Shown in pieces: positions 17,831 through 27,565 of a stretch of 38,371 bases of DNA. The stretch spans positions 1-38,371 of the forward strand of contig JAFGSG010000015.1 in NCBI GenBank assembly GCA_016934735.1. The letters run 5' to 3'. Below the pieces are notes generated by a model. It was not told the origin of the DNA. It made no database searches and worked only from the letters and a program-made list of their open reading frames with translations. Numbering within the stretch: position 1 is the first letter of the stretch; each line of letters opens with the position of its first letter. Source of the stretch: Spirochaetota bacterium (GTDB lineage: Bacteria > Spirochaetota > UBA4802 > JAFGDQ01). The translations under genes and the position numbers were made by a program.

Positions 17831-18148
17831 TTATGTCCGGATATTTTTATCATTCAGCTTGTAATATTTTTCCAGACGTTTTTTAATCTGTATATACCTG
17901 AATATTCCGATTAAAACAGATATAATACTTAAACCTATCGCGAGATAGCCGATCCACCTCATTTGAATGAAATCCTGCAACTGCAGAAAAGCTATTCCTC
18001 CAAGAAGCATATAAAGAGATGTTCTTAAATATGCCAGCAAAGTCCGTTCATTTGCCAGCCTGGTGCGCTCCAGGGCAAGATAATCCCTGAGGATCAGCTG
18101 CTCATTGCTGTAGAAAATATCTTTAAAGAGTTTCAGTCTTTTGAACAT
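17831..18148 (-). CDS. DUF202 (YidH-like) small membrane protein
   Basis: 105 residues. LALERTRLANERTLLAYLRT (about residues 25-44) is the DUF202 signature, followed by two membrane helices (about 45-62 and 68-86) and a basic tail. DUF202 proteins occur widely in bacteria and in fungal vacuolar VTC complexes, but their bacterial function is not established. It stands alone, convergent with the coiled-coil gene. No strong ribosome site is visible before the ATG. Confidence 0.85.
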   Translation of the reverse strand: MFKRLKLFKDIFYSNEQLILRDYLALERTRLANERTLLAYLRTSLYMLLGGIAFLQLQDFIQMRWIGYLAIGLSIISVLIGIFRYIQIKKRLEKYYKLNDKNIRT

Positions 18149-18492
18149 ATAATTGAGTTACGGAATTATTAAGGATTCAACAATTTTAAAATACATGTCC
18201 TGCTAAGCTTTAAGAAACAGATTATTCCGGGCTAATTTCAATTATTATTTCCATATTTTACAGTAATTTGTCAAGTCAAACAACAATAATATTCTTTTAA
18301 GAAGGTTGATCTTTAAATATTATTTTATTGCCATTAAAGTTTCTCCCGTAGAGCTTGCCCGCCTGCGGCGGGCTGGGTGACTTCTGAGAAAATAAATCTT
18401 ATTATAAAGCATTTCATCTCGTATTCAGTTTCTCTGGTATTTGTTGTCCACGCCCATCGGGCGGAATAGCTTGCTAATGACTACTGTGTTTA
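18149..18492. other. Intergenic region with two GC-rich hairpins
   Basis: 344 bases between the DUF202 gene and the end of the permease gene. It contains the hairpin at 18357-18373 and a smaller one, CGCCC-ATC-GGGCG, at 18451-18463, within otherwise AT-rich sequence. No coding sequence is credible. The lower-GC flanks and isolated GC-rich stems look like dispersed palindromic repeats, or remains of them, rather than a gene. Confidence 0.5.
18357..18373. repeat. GC-rich hairpin, possible dispersed palindromic repeat
   Basis: GCCCGCC-TGC-GGCGGGC: a perfect 7-base stem with a 3-base loop, flanked by CTT and TGGGTGACTTCTGAG. There is no T-run on either side, so an intrinsic terminator is unlikely. 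Similar short GC-rich palindromes are common as REP-like dispersed repeats in many genomes; only a genome-wide count can decide. Confidence 0.45.
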
Positions 18493-20265
18493 TTAGTATA
18501 GCGGCCAGAAAAACATGATAAGTGGCACACTAACGGCCGCTATTAAAATTTCCAGAGGAAATCCCATACGCCAGTAATCAAAAAATTTATATCCGCCGGG
18601 CCCCATCACGAGGGTGTTCGACTGATGGCCGATCGGTGTCAGAAAAGCGGAGGAACCTCCGATGGCAACCGCTATCAGAAACGGATCAATCGAGGCATCG
18701 ATTCCCGCAGCAATATTTATGCCGATAGGCGCCATAAGCACTACAGTGGCCGCGTTGTTAATAATATCGGATAAAAACATTGTAACAACAAGTACTATGG
18801 TCAGCATCGCCCATGGAGGCAGGCTATTTCCCAAATTAAGTATCAGGGAAGCGATTAGCTCCGCACCGCCTGTAGTTTCCAGGGCCTGTCCGAGCGGGAT
18901 CATTGCACCGAGCATAACAATAACAGGCCAGTCAACAGACTTATATACATCCTTTACCGGAAGAAGCCCTGTCAGTACAAAAGTTACTGCGGCCATTCCG
19001 AAAGAAACCTGAACGGGAAGCAGTCTGACCACGACCAGAAAGATCGACAATCCGAATATACCGAGAGATGCCACGAGTCTTTTCTCATAACCTAAGCGCA
19101 GTCCCCTTTTTGCCAAAGGCAGACACTTCATTGAATTGATCGTTTCATGCAGCATATGGCTTCGTCCCTGCAGTAGAATTACATCACCGGGCATGAATAC
19201 AACGTGATCCATCCGGCTGGTTATTTTTGTTTCTCTCCTGGCAACCGCCAGCAGATTAATGCCATAGCGCGAGCGCATGCTGAGGGTCACTGCGGACTCT
19301 CCCGTAAGAGGAGAGTCGTTCATGACAACAGCTTCAGCCACTTCTATGTCTTTTGAACCGCGCGCGTCGGTACGGAATTTTTTTCCTCCTACAAGCTTTG
19401 CGCCGCTGTTATTTATAAAAGTTTTCAGATCCTCTGCACCTGTTTCAATTATAAGAATATCGTTTACTTTTAAAATTTCATCCGGGGAGGGGGCATGTAT
19501 CCTCTGCCTCTGCCTCACCATGCCGAGAATAGTCACTTCAGATTCTGTTTTTTTCCTTACATCGGCAATTGTTATTCCTCTTATCTTTGACTTGCTTACA
19601 ACCTTTACCTCTGTAATATAATCATCAATTTTAAAAAGATCCCCGCTGGATCCATCGGGTGACCTGACCGGAAGAAGCCGCCATCCTATAAGTGTAATAA
19701 AGAAGATGCCGGCTATGACAACAAAAAATCCTACTGCGGCGAACTGGAACATTCCGAACGCTTCACCGGTATGGTCTGCCCTTATTGTTGCGATTATAAT
19801 ATTCGGAGGCGTGCCTATCAGGGTAGTCATCCCGCCCAGCAGTGAAGCAAATGCGATCGGCATTAATACCATTGATGGAGAATTCCCGGCTTTGCGGGCA
19901 AGGAATATTGCTACAGGCATCATGATTGCAAGTGCTCCTACATTATTCATGAATGCAGAGGCAAATGCGGTAATGACTGAGAGCGAGGCTATCTGCAGCA
20001 TAAGGTTGTTCCCGACCTTTGATACAACCTGGCCCAGAAGGTCAATCACCCCCGATCTCTCCAGCGCGGCGCCGATTATTAGCACACTGGCTACGGTTAT
20101 GACCGCCGGGTGCCCGAAACCGCTGAAAGCATCGGAAGAGGGAACTATTCCGGTTACAGTTGCTATAAAAAGGGCGATGAGCGAAACAAAGTCATGCCTT
20201 ATTTTCCCCCATGCAAAGAGAGCGAGGGTTATTCCAAGCGTAATGAATACAATTAGTTGGCTCAT
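18493..20265 (-). CDS. SLC13/DASS family permease with two RCK_C domains
   Basis: 590 residues. Two halves of membrane helices carry the family motifs: NNVGALAIMMP and GTPPNIIIA in the N-terminal half, DIINNAATVVLMAP and TPIGHQSNTLVMGPGGY in the C-terminal half. Between them (about residues 210-390) are two cytoplasmic TrkA-C/RCK_C domains, with ILKVNDILIIETGAEDL and MPGDVILLQGRSHML as the equivalent segments. Members take up anions such as dicarboxylates or sulfate with sodium; the substrate cannot be read from sequence. The start is ATG at 20265, with AAGG about ten bases upstream. It appears monocistronic. Confidence 0.9.
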   Translation of the reverse strand: MSQLIVFITLGITLALFAWGKIRHDFVSLIALFIATVTGIVPSSDAFSGFGHPAVITVASVLIIGAALERSGVIDLLGQVVSKVGNNLMLQIASLSVITAFASAFMNNVGALAIMMPVAIFLARKAGNSPSMVLMPIAFASLLGGMTTLIGTPPNIIIATIRADHTGEAFGMFQFAAVGFFVVIAGIFFITLIGWRLLPVRSPDGSSGDLFKIDDYITEVKVVSKSKIRGITIADVRKKTESEVTILGMVRQRQRIHAPSPDEILKVNDILIIETGAEDLKTFINNSGAKLVGGKKFRTDARGSKDIEVAEAVVMNDSPLTGESAVTLSMRSRYGINLLAVARRETKITSRMDHVVFMPGDVILLQGRSHMLHETINSMKCLPLAKRGLRLGYEKRLVASLGIFGLSIFLVVVRLLPVQVSFGMAAVTFVLTGLLPVKDVYKSVDWPVIVMLGAMIPLGQALETTGGAELIASLILNLGNSLPPWAMLTIVLVVTMFLSDIINNAATVVLMAPIGINIAAGIDASIDPFLIAVAIGGSSAFLTPIGHQSNTLVMGPGGYKFFDYWRMGFPLEILIAAVSVPLIMFFWPLY

Positions 20266-20511
20266 AAAACGTCTGCCTTTTTTATGAGAAATAAAATCTT
20301 TTATAATTACTTAAAAATTTTACTATCCTGTAAGCTATTTTAAAATTCAATAATTTTACCGCATTATTGTACAATAAGTTATTGTTAAGACATCTTTTAT
20401 CCCGTAAAAATTTTTCCGCACTTAAAGCCCATCTATGACTTATCGAAAGCGTGAGTAAAATAACTAATGGGAGGAAATCATTATTTAAAATAATCGACCG
20501 GCTGCGTGGCA

Positions 20512-22971
20512 TTATTTTTGATCCAGCACTTCGCGTACCTTTTGCAGGAGTGATTGAATTGTAAATGGTTTCTGAATAAAGTTGACCCCTTCATCGAGCA
20601 TCCCGCGGTGGGCTATTACATTGGAGGTATAACCGGACATATAAAGACATTTTAATGAAGGGCATATTTCTTTTAATCGATTCGACAGGTCTTTGCCGTT
20701 CATGCCAGGCAATATTACATCGGTGATAAGCAGTTGTATCCCGCATGGACAATCACTGACCAGCTTTACAGCATCTTCGGGTGTAGCTGCTGTCTGCACT
20801 TCGTATTTATAGCTTTCAAGCATCACTTTGCATATTTGCCGTATCATTGCCTCGTCTTCAACTACGAGGATCTTTTCACCCTGGCTTGCGGGTAATGATG
20901 CAGCCTTGCTCTCAATCGTTCTTTCAGTAATTTGCCCGGTATATTTCGGTAAATATATTTTAAATGTTGTTCCTTTACCTGATTCGCTGTAAACATTGAT
21001 AAAACCGTTATTTTGCTTTACAATCCCAAAAACCGTGGCAAGCCCCAGTCCTGTGCCTTTGCCTTCAGTCTTGGTGGAGTAAAAAGGCTCAAAGATTTTA
21101 TCAATTACATCTTTTCCCATGCCGCTTCCGTTGTCGCTTACCGCCAGCATTGTATATTCTCCTGGCTGAGATCCGGCGTGGTTCCTGCAGTAGATTTCAT
21201 CAAAGACTATGTTCCCGGTTTCAATCGTAATTTTCCCTACTCCGGCGATTGCATCCCTAGCGTTAACGCAGAGGTTGGCCAGCATCTGTTCTATTTGTAC
21301 AGGATCCATTTTGACCGGCCATAATTCAGGATACGCAATCCATGCTATGTCTATATCCTCACCGATCATCCGCTTGAGGATTTTAAGCATGTTCTCAACT
21401 GTTTTATTCAGATCAAGGACTTTAGGGGCAAATGTCTGCCTGCGGGCAAACGCCAGCAATTGCCGGACGATATTCGACGAACGGGTCGCTGCGCTGAATA
21501 TTTCCTTAAGGTTGGCATGAACGGGATGGGACGGATCAATATTGTCCAGTGACAATTCGGTGTAGCCCAGGATAACGCTCAGCATATTGTTGAAATCGTG
21601 AGCCACGCCGCCAGCGAGTCTGCCCACCGCTTCCATCTTTTGAGCCTGACGAAGCTGGGTTTCCAGTAAAATCCTTTCGGTGATATCCTCAACAAGTTCG
21701 ATAACCGCTGAAATTTCGTTTTTATCGTTTAAGAGGGGAAATGTGACCAGACGGTAAGTGTGCACTTTTTGTCCGCGCCGGTTAGGCACAGTGGCTTCGT
21801 GCACCCGGCCATCCTGCAGTGTTTTTTCCGCAGGACAGAATTCGCATGCGGATTTACGCGAAGGTCCGTTGAAAATTTTGTAGCATAAAGGATGATTTTT
21901 AATATCGGATCCCGGGAACCATTCATGCATGCACCGGTTCATTTCCAGTATTTCCATTTTCGGACTGATTAGAGCCACACCGACCCCGATGTTATCTATT
22001 ATCCCGCGCATTTTGTTTTCGCTTTCACGCAGGGCATCTATGGCCCGCATTTGTTCGGTAATATCAATAACCGTACCGGAAATAGCAGGCCGGCCGTTAT
22101 ATTCCATAACGCTTCCAAAAATCCTGATATCAATAATTTTACCGTCTTTTCTTATTCCTTTTTTATCATATTCGATTTTATTTATTTCGCCGGATAAACG
22201 TCTCCTGAAATTTTCCTCTACTTTATTTTTTCCTTCAGGCGGAGTAAGATCCATGGGCCCTAATTTTTCTATCGTCTCTTCAGGGGTATAGCCGTATATA
22301 TCATACCACCGGTTATTGACGAATTTGAAAACCCCGTCCTGAATGATATAAACCCCGGCGAGTGAGCTTTCCACTACTGTGCGGTACTTCGCTTCGGAAT
22401 CCTTAAGGGCTGCTTCTGTGCGTTTGCGTTCTGTAATATTCCGTACCACCTCAAGACAGGCAATTACATTTCCGCCTGCATCTTTAATAGGGGTGGCGGT
22501 GTTTTCCCATATTATTGTATTGCCGGACGGCATTAAAACTTTTCTCTCCGTTGTATGCGACAGGTTGTCTTCAAAACTCATTTTAACAGGGCATCCTTCG
22601 CAAATATTTTTTTTGAATTCATAAGCATGGTAGCATTTTCCTTTTTTAGGCCCGAATACTCTGTTCATGTATTCGTTCTGGAAAATTATATTGTATTCGC
22701 GGTCCTGAATTGTGAGCCCGTATTCCAGAGAGTCTATCAATGATTGAAGCAGGTTGCTTTTTGAAATTAATAAAGATTGTCCGGTTCCACTCATATTTAT
22801 TTTGCCGGTTTCATCGTTTAATTTTTCCAGTATGTCATTCACGGCGTCGGCGAGTTTATCTATTTCATCATTCTCCGTTGATTTTTCAACGCGAAAAGAG
22901 TAATTGCTTTGTGCTGATTTCCTGATGATCTCGGTTATTTTTTTTATACGGATTTCGGATTTTTTACTCAT
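20512..22971 (-). CDS. Soluble hybrid histidine kinase, HAMP-like + 3 PAS + REC
   Basis: 819 residues and no membrane helix. In order: a HAMP-like segment (about 10-52), PAS1 (75-185), PAS2 (190-308), PAS3 (312-435), a HisKA domain with the phosphorylatable His458 in GGVAHDFNNMLSV, a HATPase domain (NARDAI, DNGSGM, GKGTGLGLATV) and a C-terminal receiver domain (about 695-815, ILVVEDEAMIRQI, LLITDVILPGMNG). PAS1 has C113-x10-C124-x2-C127-P and PAS3 has C363-x12-C376-x2-C379-P, while PAS2 has no such cluster. The clusters suggest a metal, Fe-S or redox signal. No response-regulator gene is adjacent, so its output is elsewhere. No strong ribosome site precedes the ATG. Confidence 0.93.
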   Translation of the reverse strand: MSKKSEIRIKKITEIIRKSAQSNYSFRVEKSTENDEIDKLADAVNDILEKLNDETGKINMSGTGQSLLISKSNLLQSLIDSLEYGLTIQDREYNIIFQNEYMNRVFGPKKGKCYHAYEFKKNICEGCPVKMSFEDNLSHTTERKVLMPSGNTIIWENTATPIKDAGGNVIACLEVVRNITERKRTEAALKDSEAKYRTVVESSLAGVYIIQDGVFKFVNNRWYDIYGYTPEETIEKLGPMDLTPPEGKNKVEENFRRRLSGEINKIEYDKKGIRKDGKIIDIRIFGSVMEYNGRPAISGTVIDITEQMRAIDALRESENKMRGIIDNIGVGVALISPKMEILEMNRCMHEWFPGSDIKNHPLCYKIFNGPSRKSACEFCPAEKTLQDGRVHEATVPNRRGQKVHTYRLVTFPLLNDKNEISAVIELVEDITERILLETQLRQAQKMEAVGRLAGGVAHDFNNMLSVILGYTELSLDNIDPSHPVHANLKEIFSAATRSSNIVRQLLAFARRQTFAPKVLDLNKTVENMLKILKRMIGEDIDIAWIAYPELWPVKMDPVQIEQMLANLCVNARDAIAGVGKITIETGNIVFDEIYCRNHAGSQPGEYTMLAVSDNGSGMGKDVIDKIFEPFYSTKTEGKGTGLGLATVFGIVKQNNGFINVYSESGKGTTFKIYLPKYTGQITERTIESKAASLPASQGEKILVVEDEAMIRQICKVMLESYKYEVQTAATPEDAVKLVSDCPCGIQLLITDVILPGMNGKDLSNRLKEICPSLKCLYMSGYTSNVIAHRGMLDEGVNFIQKPFTIQSLLQKVREVLDQK

Positions 22972-23455
22972 ATTTTTTCGGGTGAATGGATGATCTTGAT
23001 TTATAGTTTATACTGAGATTTCAAAAAATGCAAAAGTTTTTTATATTGTCAAAGATTTTTCTGAATTATTCCGGTTTTAAATATTAAGGGTTCGTTCTAA
23101 AATCCTATTTCGAATTACAAAATAGTTAATTTGCTGTGATTACTTGTGCAGGGACATATTATAAATATATTTTTATTTCCTGCGGAACTCGGGTTGCGCC
23201 CTCAGACAGTCCTCGAAAATAAAAATATATTTATGATATGTCCGAAGTCCAATAATTTCTTAAACAGGGTTTTGGGACGCACGCTAAATATTTTTAATTT
23301 AAGTTATAAAGCCATGTTAATAATCCCGGCTATTGGAACAGACTTATGCAATTTTATGCCAATAATCCTGTCTTTATTAATAAGTCCGTTTTTACTTGAT
23401 TAATTTAATCGCATTTAAATAATGGCATATGGAATAATATTAACATGGAGGAAGC
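22972..23455. other. Divergent intergenic region before icmF
   Basis: 484 bases between the histidine kinase (leftward) and icmF (rightward). It contains the long inverted repeat at 23152-23243. I saw no cobalamin riboswitch (no B12-box-like GCCACTG sequence) although icmF needs B12. The region just before icmF has a strong ribosome site, GGAGG. No credible gene lies in it. Confidence 0.6.
23152..23243. repeat. 92-base inverted repeat with 27-base arms, MITE/REP-like
   Basis: The left arm (23152-23178) starts GGACATATTATAAATATATT and the right arm (23217-23243) is its reverse complement at 26 of 27 positions. The single difference becomes a G-U wobble in RNA. The 38-base centre (23179-23216) is GC-rich in contrast to the AT-rich arms (CGGAACTCGGGTTGCGCCC region). 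The structure resembles a small non-autonomous palindromic element or a leader hairpin. It has no T-run after it. No obvious target duplication is visible at its ends. Confidence 0.7.
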
Positions 23456-26400
23456 ATGAGCCTGGAAGCAGAGAAGTATAAACCTGTACACAATATAAGA
23501 ATCGTGACTGCCACGTCGCTTTTTGATGGCCACGACGTATCGATAAATATTATGCGGAGAATTCTGCAGGATTCCGGCGTTGAGGTGATCCATCTGGGGC
23601 ACAACCGCTCCGTGCGCGAGATTGTTGACGCTGCTGTTGAGGAGGATGCGCAGGGCATTGCGGTCTCGAGCTATCAGGGAGGGCATGTAGAGTTTTTCAA
23701 GTATATCGTCGATCTGCTGAAGGAAAAGGGAGCGCACATCAAGGTGTTCGGCGGAGGCGGAGGCGTTATCATACATGATGAGATCGATGAGCTGGAAAAA
23801 TACGGCGTGACCAAAATTTACTCGCCCGAGGACGGCGCAAAGCTCGGCCTTCAGGGTATGATAAATCACATGATCCGGGAAATGGATTTCTCGACTGTGA
23901 AGGATTATAAGTTTAACGGCGCAGGGTTTACGGGCACGAATAAATTATACATCGCGAAAATGATAACCGCTATAGAGACTCCCGGGATGGATAAAAAGCT
24001 GGTTCATGAATTAAAGGCAGAGATCAGCGCGAAAAAAAATAAAAAGAAGATACCTATAATAGGAATAACAGGCACAGGCGGTGCTGGCAAGTCCTCGCTA
24101 ATCGACGAACTTATTATAAGATTTCTGCAGGATATAAAGGATATCAAGATAGCTGTCATTAGCTGCGACCCTTCAAGGCGCAAGACCGGCGGCGCTCTTC
24201 TCGGCGACAGGATAAGGATGAACTCTATATTTAACGACAGGGTTTATATGCGCAGTCTCGCAACCCGCCAGTCAAACTCGGAGATTTCGTCCGTGCTTTC
24301 TGATGCGATCGATGCGGCAAAGGCAGCCGGATTCGATCTGGTAATAGCGGAAACTGCCGGAATAGGGCAGGGCGATTCGCAGATTGCCGATTTGTCGGAC
24401 ATCTCTCTTTACATAATGACAGGCGAGTTCGGCGCAGCGACCCAGCTTGAGAAGATAGACATGCTAGATTACGCGGATCTGATAGCGGTGAACAAGTTCG
24501 AGAAGCCGGGAAGCGAAGACGCGCTCCGCGATGTGCGCAAACAGGTACAGCGCAATCACAAGGCATTCGACTGCCAGCCCGAGGACATGCCCGTGTTCGG
24601 CACAATTGCATCAAAGTTCAATGATGACGGCGTCACTTCGCTGTATTGTTCCGTACTGGATCTCCTTGAAAAAAAAGGCGGTGTAAAATTCGATTCAAAG
24701 ATACCCAAACCGGATTCAAAGATTTCCACTTCAAAGACGATCATTATACCCATGGAACGCACGCGCTATCTTTCCGAGATCGCCGATACAGTCAGGGACT
24801 ATCATAAACATACGGAAGAGCAGGCTGAGCATCTCAGGCATGTATGGCATCTTGAAGAAACCGCGAAGTCTCTCAAAAGCGACAGCAGCATTGCGAATAA
24901 GATCAAGGAAGAAATAAAAGAAGCAAAGAAACTTCTGGACGATGAAACAAAAGAACTTATAAAAAACTGGAAAGGAATTAAAGCTGCTTATAATAAGGAC
25001 GAGCTTGTTTATTATGTGCGCGGCAAGGAGCTCAGGATACCGCTGTACACCGAATCGCTTTCGCACACAAAGATACCGAAAATAGTCCTGCCTGAGTTCA
25101 AGGACCCGGGTGAGATTTACAGATGGATAAGGGAGGAGAATATACCGGGTTATTTTCCGTACACTGCCGGGCTTTTCCCGCTTAAGCGCACCGATGAAGA
25201 CCCGACGCGCATGTTCGCGGGCGAAGGCGATCCGCAGAGGACGAACAAGCGCTTCAAGCTGCTGTCCGGCGCGTACGAAGCAAAGAGGCTGTCAACCGCA
25301 TTCGATTCTGCAACATTGTACGGATACGATCCTGACCTGCGTCCGGATATTTACGGCAAGGTCGGGACTTCGGGCGTGAGCATATGCACTCTCGACGACA
25401 TCAAGGTGCTGTATGGAGGATTTGATCTTTGCTCGCCTAACACATCTGTTTCAATGACCATAAACGGCCCTGCGCCTGTAATGCTTGCCATGTTCCTGAA
25501 CGCTGCAGTTGATCAGCAGGTTGATAAGTTTGAAAAAGAGAATAACAGGGAACCTTCGAAGGATGAATACGCGAAGATAAGGGCAAAGGCCCTGTCTACA
25601 GTCAGAGGCACGGTCCAGGCTGATATTCTTAAAGAAGACCAGGGACAGAACACGTGTATTTTCTCAATCGAATTCGCGCTTAAGATGATGGGCGATATCC
25701 AGGAATATTTTACTGAAAACAATATCAAGAATTTTTACTCTGTTTCAATATCAGGATATCATATAGCTGAAGCGGGCGCGAATCCTATCTCTCAGCTTGC
25801 GTTTACCCTTGCGAACGGATTTACTTATGTGGAATATTATTTATCAAGAGGAATGGACATAGACAGCTTTGCTCCGAATCTGTCGTTCTTCTTCTCAAAC
25901 GGCATGGATCCGGAATACACGGTGATCGGCCGCGTTGCGCGGAGGATATGGTCAATCGCGCTAAAGCACAGGTATTCGGCCTCGGAGCGTTCTCAGATGC
26001 TGAAGTATCACGTGCAGACTTCAGGGAGATCCCTGCATAGCCGGGACATACAGTTTAACGACATAAGGACAACGCTGCAGGCTCTGTGCGGCGTGTACGA
26101 CAATGCGAACAGTATGCATACAAACGCATACGACGAAGCAATTACTACGCCGACCGCTGAATCAGTCCGCAGGGCGCTCGCCATACAGCTTATCATCAAC
26201 CGGGAATGGGGGCTTGCAAAGAACGAAAATCCTATTCAGGGCAGTTTTATTGTCGAGGAACTCACAAGCCTTGTTGAGGAGGCGGTTCTGATGGAATTCG
26301 ACCGGCTTACGGAGCGCGGCGGTGTTCTGGGCGCTATGGAAAAGGGATATCAGCGAAGCAAAATACAGGAAGAATCGATATATTACGAGACGATGAAGCA

Positions 26401-26710
26401 TACAGGCGAGTATCCCATAATAGGCGTAAATACTTTCATGAACCCAAACGAGAACTTCAGGGAAACGAGCGGAGCAGTTGAGCTCGCGAGGGCAACGGAA
26501 GAAGAAAAGCAGTCGCAGCTTACGCGGCTCGCTGATTTTAAAAAGCGCAATGAAGCAGAGGCGCCGAAGGCTCTCGATCGCCTGCAGAAAGCGGCGCTTT
26601 CGGGTGCGAACGTGTTCGAAGAACTGATGGATACGGTTAAATACTGTTCGCTCGGGCAGATTACCCAGGCGCTGTTCGACGTCGGCGGTCAGTACAGAAG
26701 GAATATGTAA
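23456..26710 (+). CDS. icmF: Fused isobutyryl-CoA mutase IcmF
   Basis: 1084 residues, the normal length of IcmF. Order: cobalamin-binding domain (about 10-145; DGH with His26 as the lower axial ligand, and VFGGGGGVI), MeaB-like G-protein chaperone (about 200-410; Walker [13 protein letters not shown], base motif [10 protein letters not shown]), a helical linker, and the mutase TIM barrel (about 550-1084). It interconverts isobutyryl-CoA and n-butyryl-CoA with adenosylcobalamin. The substrate residues that are Tyr89 and Arg207 in methylmalonyl-CoA mutase appear as Phe574 (in AGLFPLKR) and Gln731 (in DQGQNTCIF), as in butyryl-type enzymes. GGAGG stands five bases before the ATG. Base composition is clearly more GC-rich than in the secretion operon. 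It is apparently monocistronic. Confidence 0.96.
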   Translation: MSLEAEKYKPVHNIRIVTATSLFDGHDVSINIMRRILQDSGVEVIHLGHNRSVREIVDAAVEEDAQGIAVSSYQGGHVEFFKYIVDLLKEKGAHIKVFGGGGGVIIHDEIDELEKYGVTKIYSPEDGAKLGLQGMINHMIREMDFSTVKDYKFNGAGFTGTNKLYIAKMITAIETPGMDKKLVHELKAEISAKKNKKKIPIIGITGTGGAGKSSLIDELIIRFLQDIKDIKIAVISCDPSRRKTGGALLGDRIRMNSIFNDRVYMRSLATRQSNSEISSVLSDAIDAAKAAGFDLVIAETAGIGQGDSQIADLSDISLYIMTGEFGAATQLEKIDMLDYADLIAVNKFEKPGSEDALRDVRKQVQRNHKAFDCQPEDMPVFGTIASKFNDDGVTSLYCSVLDLLEKKGGVKFDSKIPKPDSKISTSKTIIIPMERTRYLSEIADTVRDYHKHTEEQAEHLRHVWHLEETAKSLKSDSSIANKIKEEIKEAKKLLDDETKELIKNWKGIKAAYNKDELVYYVRGKELRIPLYTESLSHTKIPKIVLPEFKDPGEIYRWIREENIPGYFPYTAGLFPLKRTDEDPTRMFAGEGDPQRTNKRFKLLSGAYEAKRLSTAFDSATLYGYDPDLRPDIYGKVGTSGVSICTLDDIKVLYGGFDLCSPNTSVSMTINGPAPVMLAMFLNAAVDQQVDKFEKENNREPSKDEYAKIRAKALSTVRGTVQADILKEDQGQNTCIFSIEFALKMMGDIQEYFTENNIKNFYSVSISGYHIAEAGANPISQLAFTLANGFTYVEYYLSRGMDIDSFAPNLSFFFSNGMDPEYTVIGRVARRIWSIALKHRYSASERSQMLKYHVQTSGRSLHSRDIQFNDIRTTLQALCGVYDNANSMHTNAYDEAITTPTAESVRRALAIQLIINREWGLAKNENPIQGSFIVEELTSLVEEAVLMEFDRLTERGGVLGAMEKGYQRSKIQEESIYYETMKHTGEYPIIGVNTFMNPNENFRETSGAVELARATEEEKQSQLTRLADFKKRNEAEAPKALDRLQKAALSGANVFEELMDTVKYCSLGQITQALFDVGGQYRRNM

Positions 26711-26731
26711 AGAAGATTTATAACAGGTTTT

Positions 26732-27229
26732 TTATTGGTCAGAATTGAAAATCTTGTCATAATTTCCTTTTATCAATTTTAAAAGCAAATCGCGAAATAT
26801 TTTTCCTTCTTTTTTCCCAAGCGCCCTAAAAAAAGTAATGTCGCTAATTCGTACATGATAAAAGATATTAAAAACCAATTCAGTGCCTTTTTTTGTTACT
26901 TTTAAAGAGTTATATCTTTTGTCATCGGGATAAGGAGAGCGAACTAATAATTTTTTTGCTTCAAGCGTTTTTATGACATCCGAAGTGGTCATTATATCAA
27001 GCTTTGCCTGCTGCGCTATTTGTTTTTGATTAATTTGTTTATTATATTGGGACAAATAAATTATACTTGTAAGAATAATAAACTGGGTGTAAGTAGTATT
27101 AAATTGCTTTATATTGTTTTTTATAAGACGCTGCCAGATATTCGATGCCTGCCATAATAAAAATCCGGGATATTCCTCCGGTTCTTTTAATTTTTTTAGA
27201 AATTCGTTTAAATTATCTATTTTTCTCAT
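26732..27229 (-). CDS. MarR-family transcriptional regulator
   Basis: 165 residues, with a winged helix-turn-helix at about 60-125: INQKQIAQQAKLDIMTTSDV as the recognition region, TLEAKKLLVRSPYPDDKRY as the wing with the typical D-x-R, then SLKVTKKGTELV. Flanking helices would form the dimer interface. It is read away from the liv operon, with a 418-base shared control region holding two palindromes of MarR-operator type. MarR proteins usually repress and release on binding an aromatic or other organic ligand or CoA thioester, so it is the natural regulator of the operon to the right. It converges on icmF with 21 bases between. Confidence 0.9.
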   Translation of the reverse strand: MRKIDNLNEFLKKLKEPEEYPGFLLWQASNIWQRLIKNNIKQFNTTYTQFIILTSIIYLSQYNKQINQKQIAQQAKLDIMTTSDVIKTLEAKKLLVRSPYPDDKRYNSLKVTKKGTELVFNIFYHVRISDITFFRALGKKEGKIFRDLLLKLIKGNYDKIFNSDQ

Positions 27230-27527
27230 TATCTTTCCATGTCCTTAAATCATAAATAAACATAATATTTTCATGTGTAGATTGAAAATCAATATTAAGA
27301 TATTATATCCTTTGGCAATGTTTTCGTAACGTGCTTAATGCCAACAGGATATTCAATTTGTTGTTATTTTGAACAGTAGGTACATTTTTTTCAATAACTC
27401 TTTTCCCCGCTGCAAAAAAATTAATAATTCATGGGTTTATTCCGGAATTCTTTTCAGTAAACCTCATAATTTTCATAAAGTTCTGAGTGATTATTTTGAT
27501 AAAATAATTTATAAATTTAAAAAAATA

Positions 27528-27556
27528 TTGACAATAATAAGTGCACTTATTATTTA
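27528..27556 (+). promoter_or_regulatory. Promoter of the liv-Mo operon
   Basis: A perfect -35 box TTGACA (27528-27533), a 17-base spacer and TATTTA (27551-27556, 4 of 6 matches to TATAAT). Transcription would start near 27563, giving a leader of about 85 bases to livK. The spacer is occupied by the first palindromic operator, so a bound dimer would block RNA polymerase. Confidence 0.75.
27533..27554. promoter_or_regulatory. MarR-type operator 1 (22-bp palindrome)
   Basis: A perfect 22-base palindrome whose core is TAATAAGTGCACTTATTA (27535-27552). It lies between the -35 and -10 boxes. The size and symmetry fit a winged-helix dimer such as the divergently encoded MarR protein. Confidence 0.8.
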
Positions 27557-27565
27557 GTAAATTAT

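Noticed and set aside
18357-18463. The two GC-rich hairpins as intrinsic terminators
   Set aside because: Neither is followed by a T-run on the relevant strand.
20282-20512. Open frame of 76 codons on the minus strand between the permease and the kinase
   Set aside because: It has atypical composition, no ribosome site, no recognisable domain, and overlaps the kinase stop codon; probably chance.
23146-23403. Open frame of 85 codons on the plus strand before icmF
   Set aside because: It runs straight through both arms of the long inverted repeat, which explains its odd amino-acid content; no ribosome site.
22972-23455. Cobalamin riboswitch before icmF
   Set aside because: No B12 box or matching stem pattern was seen; the only strong structure is the long inverted repeat.
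24231-24614. Long antisense open frame inside icmF
   Set aside because: It is Arg/Cys/Pro-rich, typical of the complementary strand of a GC-rich gene, and the sense frame is certain.
27281-27293. ATTGA-AAA-TCAAT inverted repeat upstream of the MarR-type gene as its own operator
   Set aside because: The arms are only five bases in very AT-rich sequence and unlike the two strong palindromes; chance is likely.
27369-27557. Open frame of 62 codons on the plus strand in the regulator-livK gap
   Set aside because: It spans the promoter and operator 1 and is very AT-rich; no coding character.
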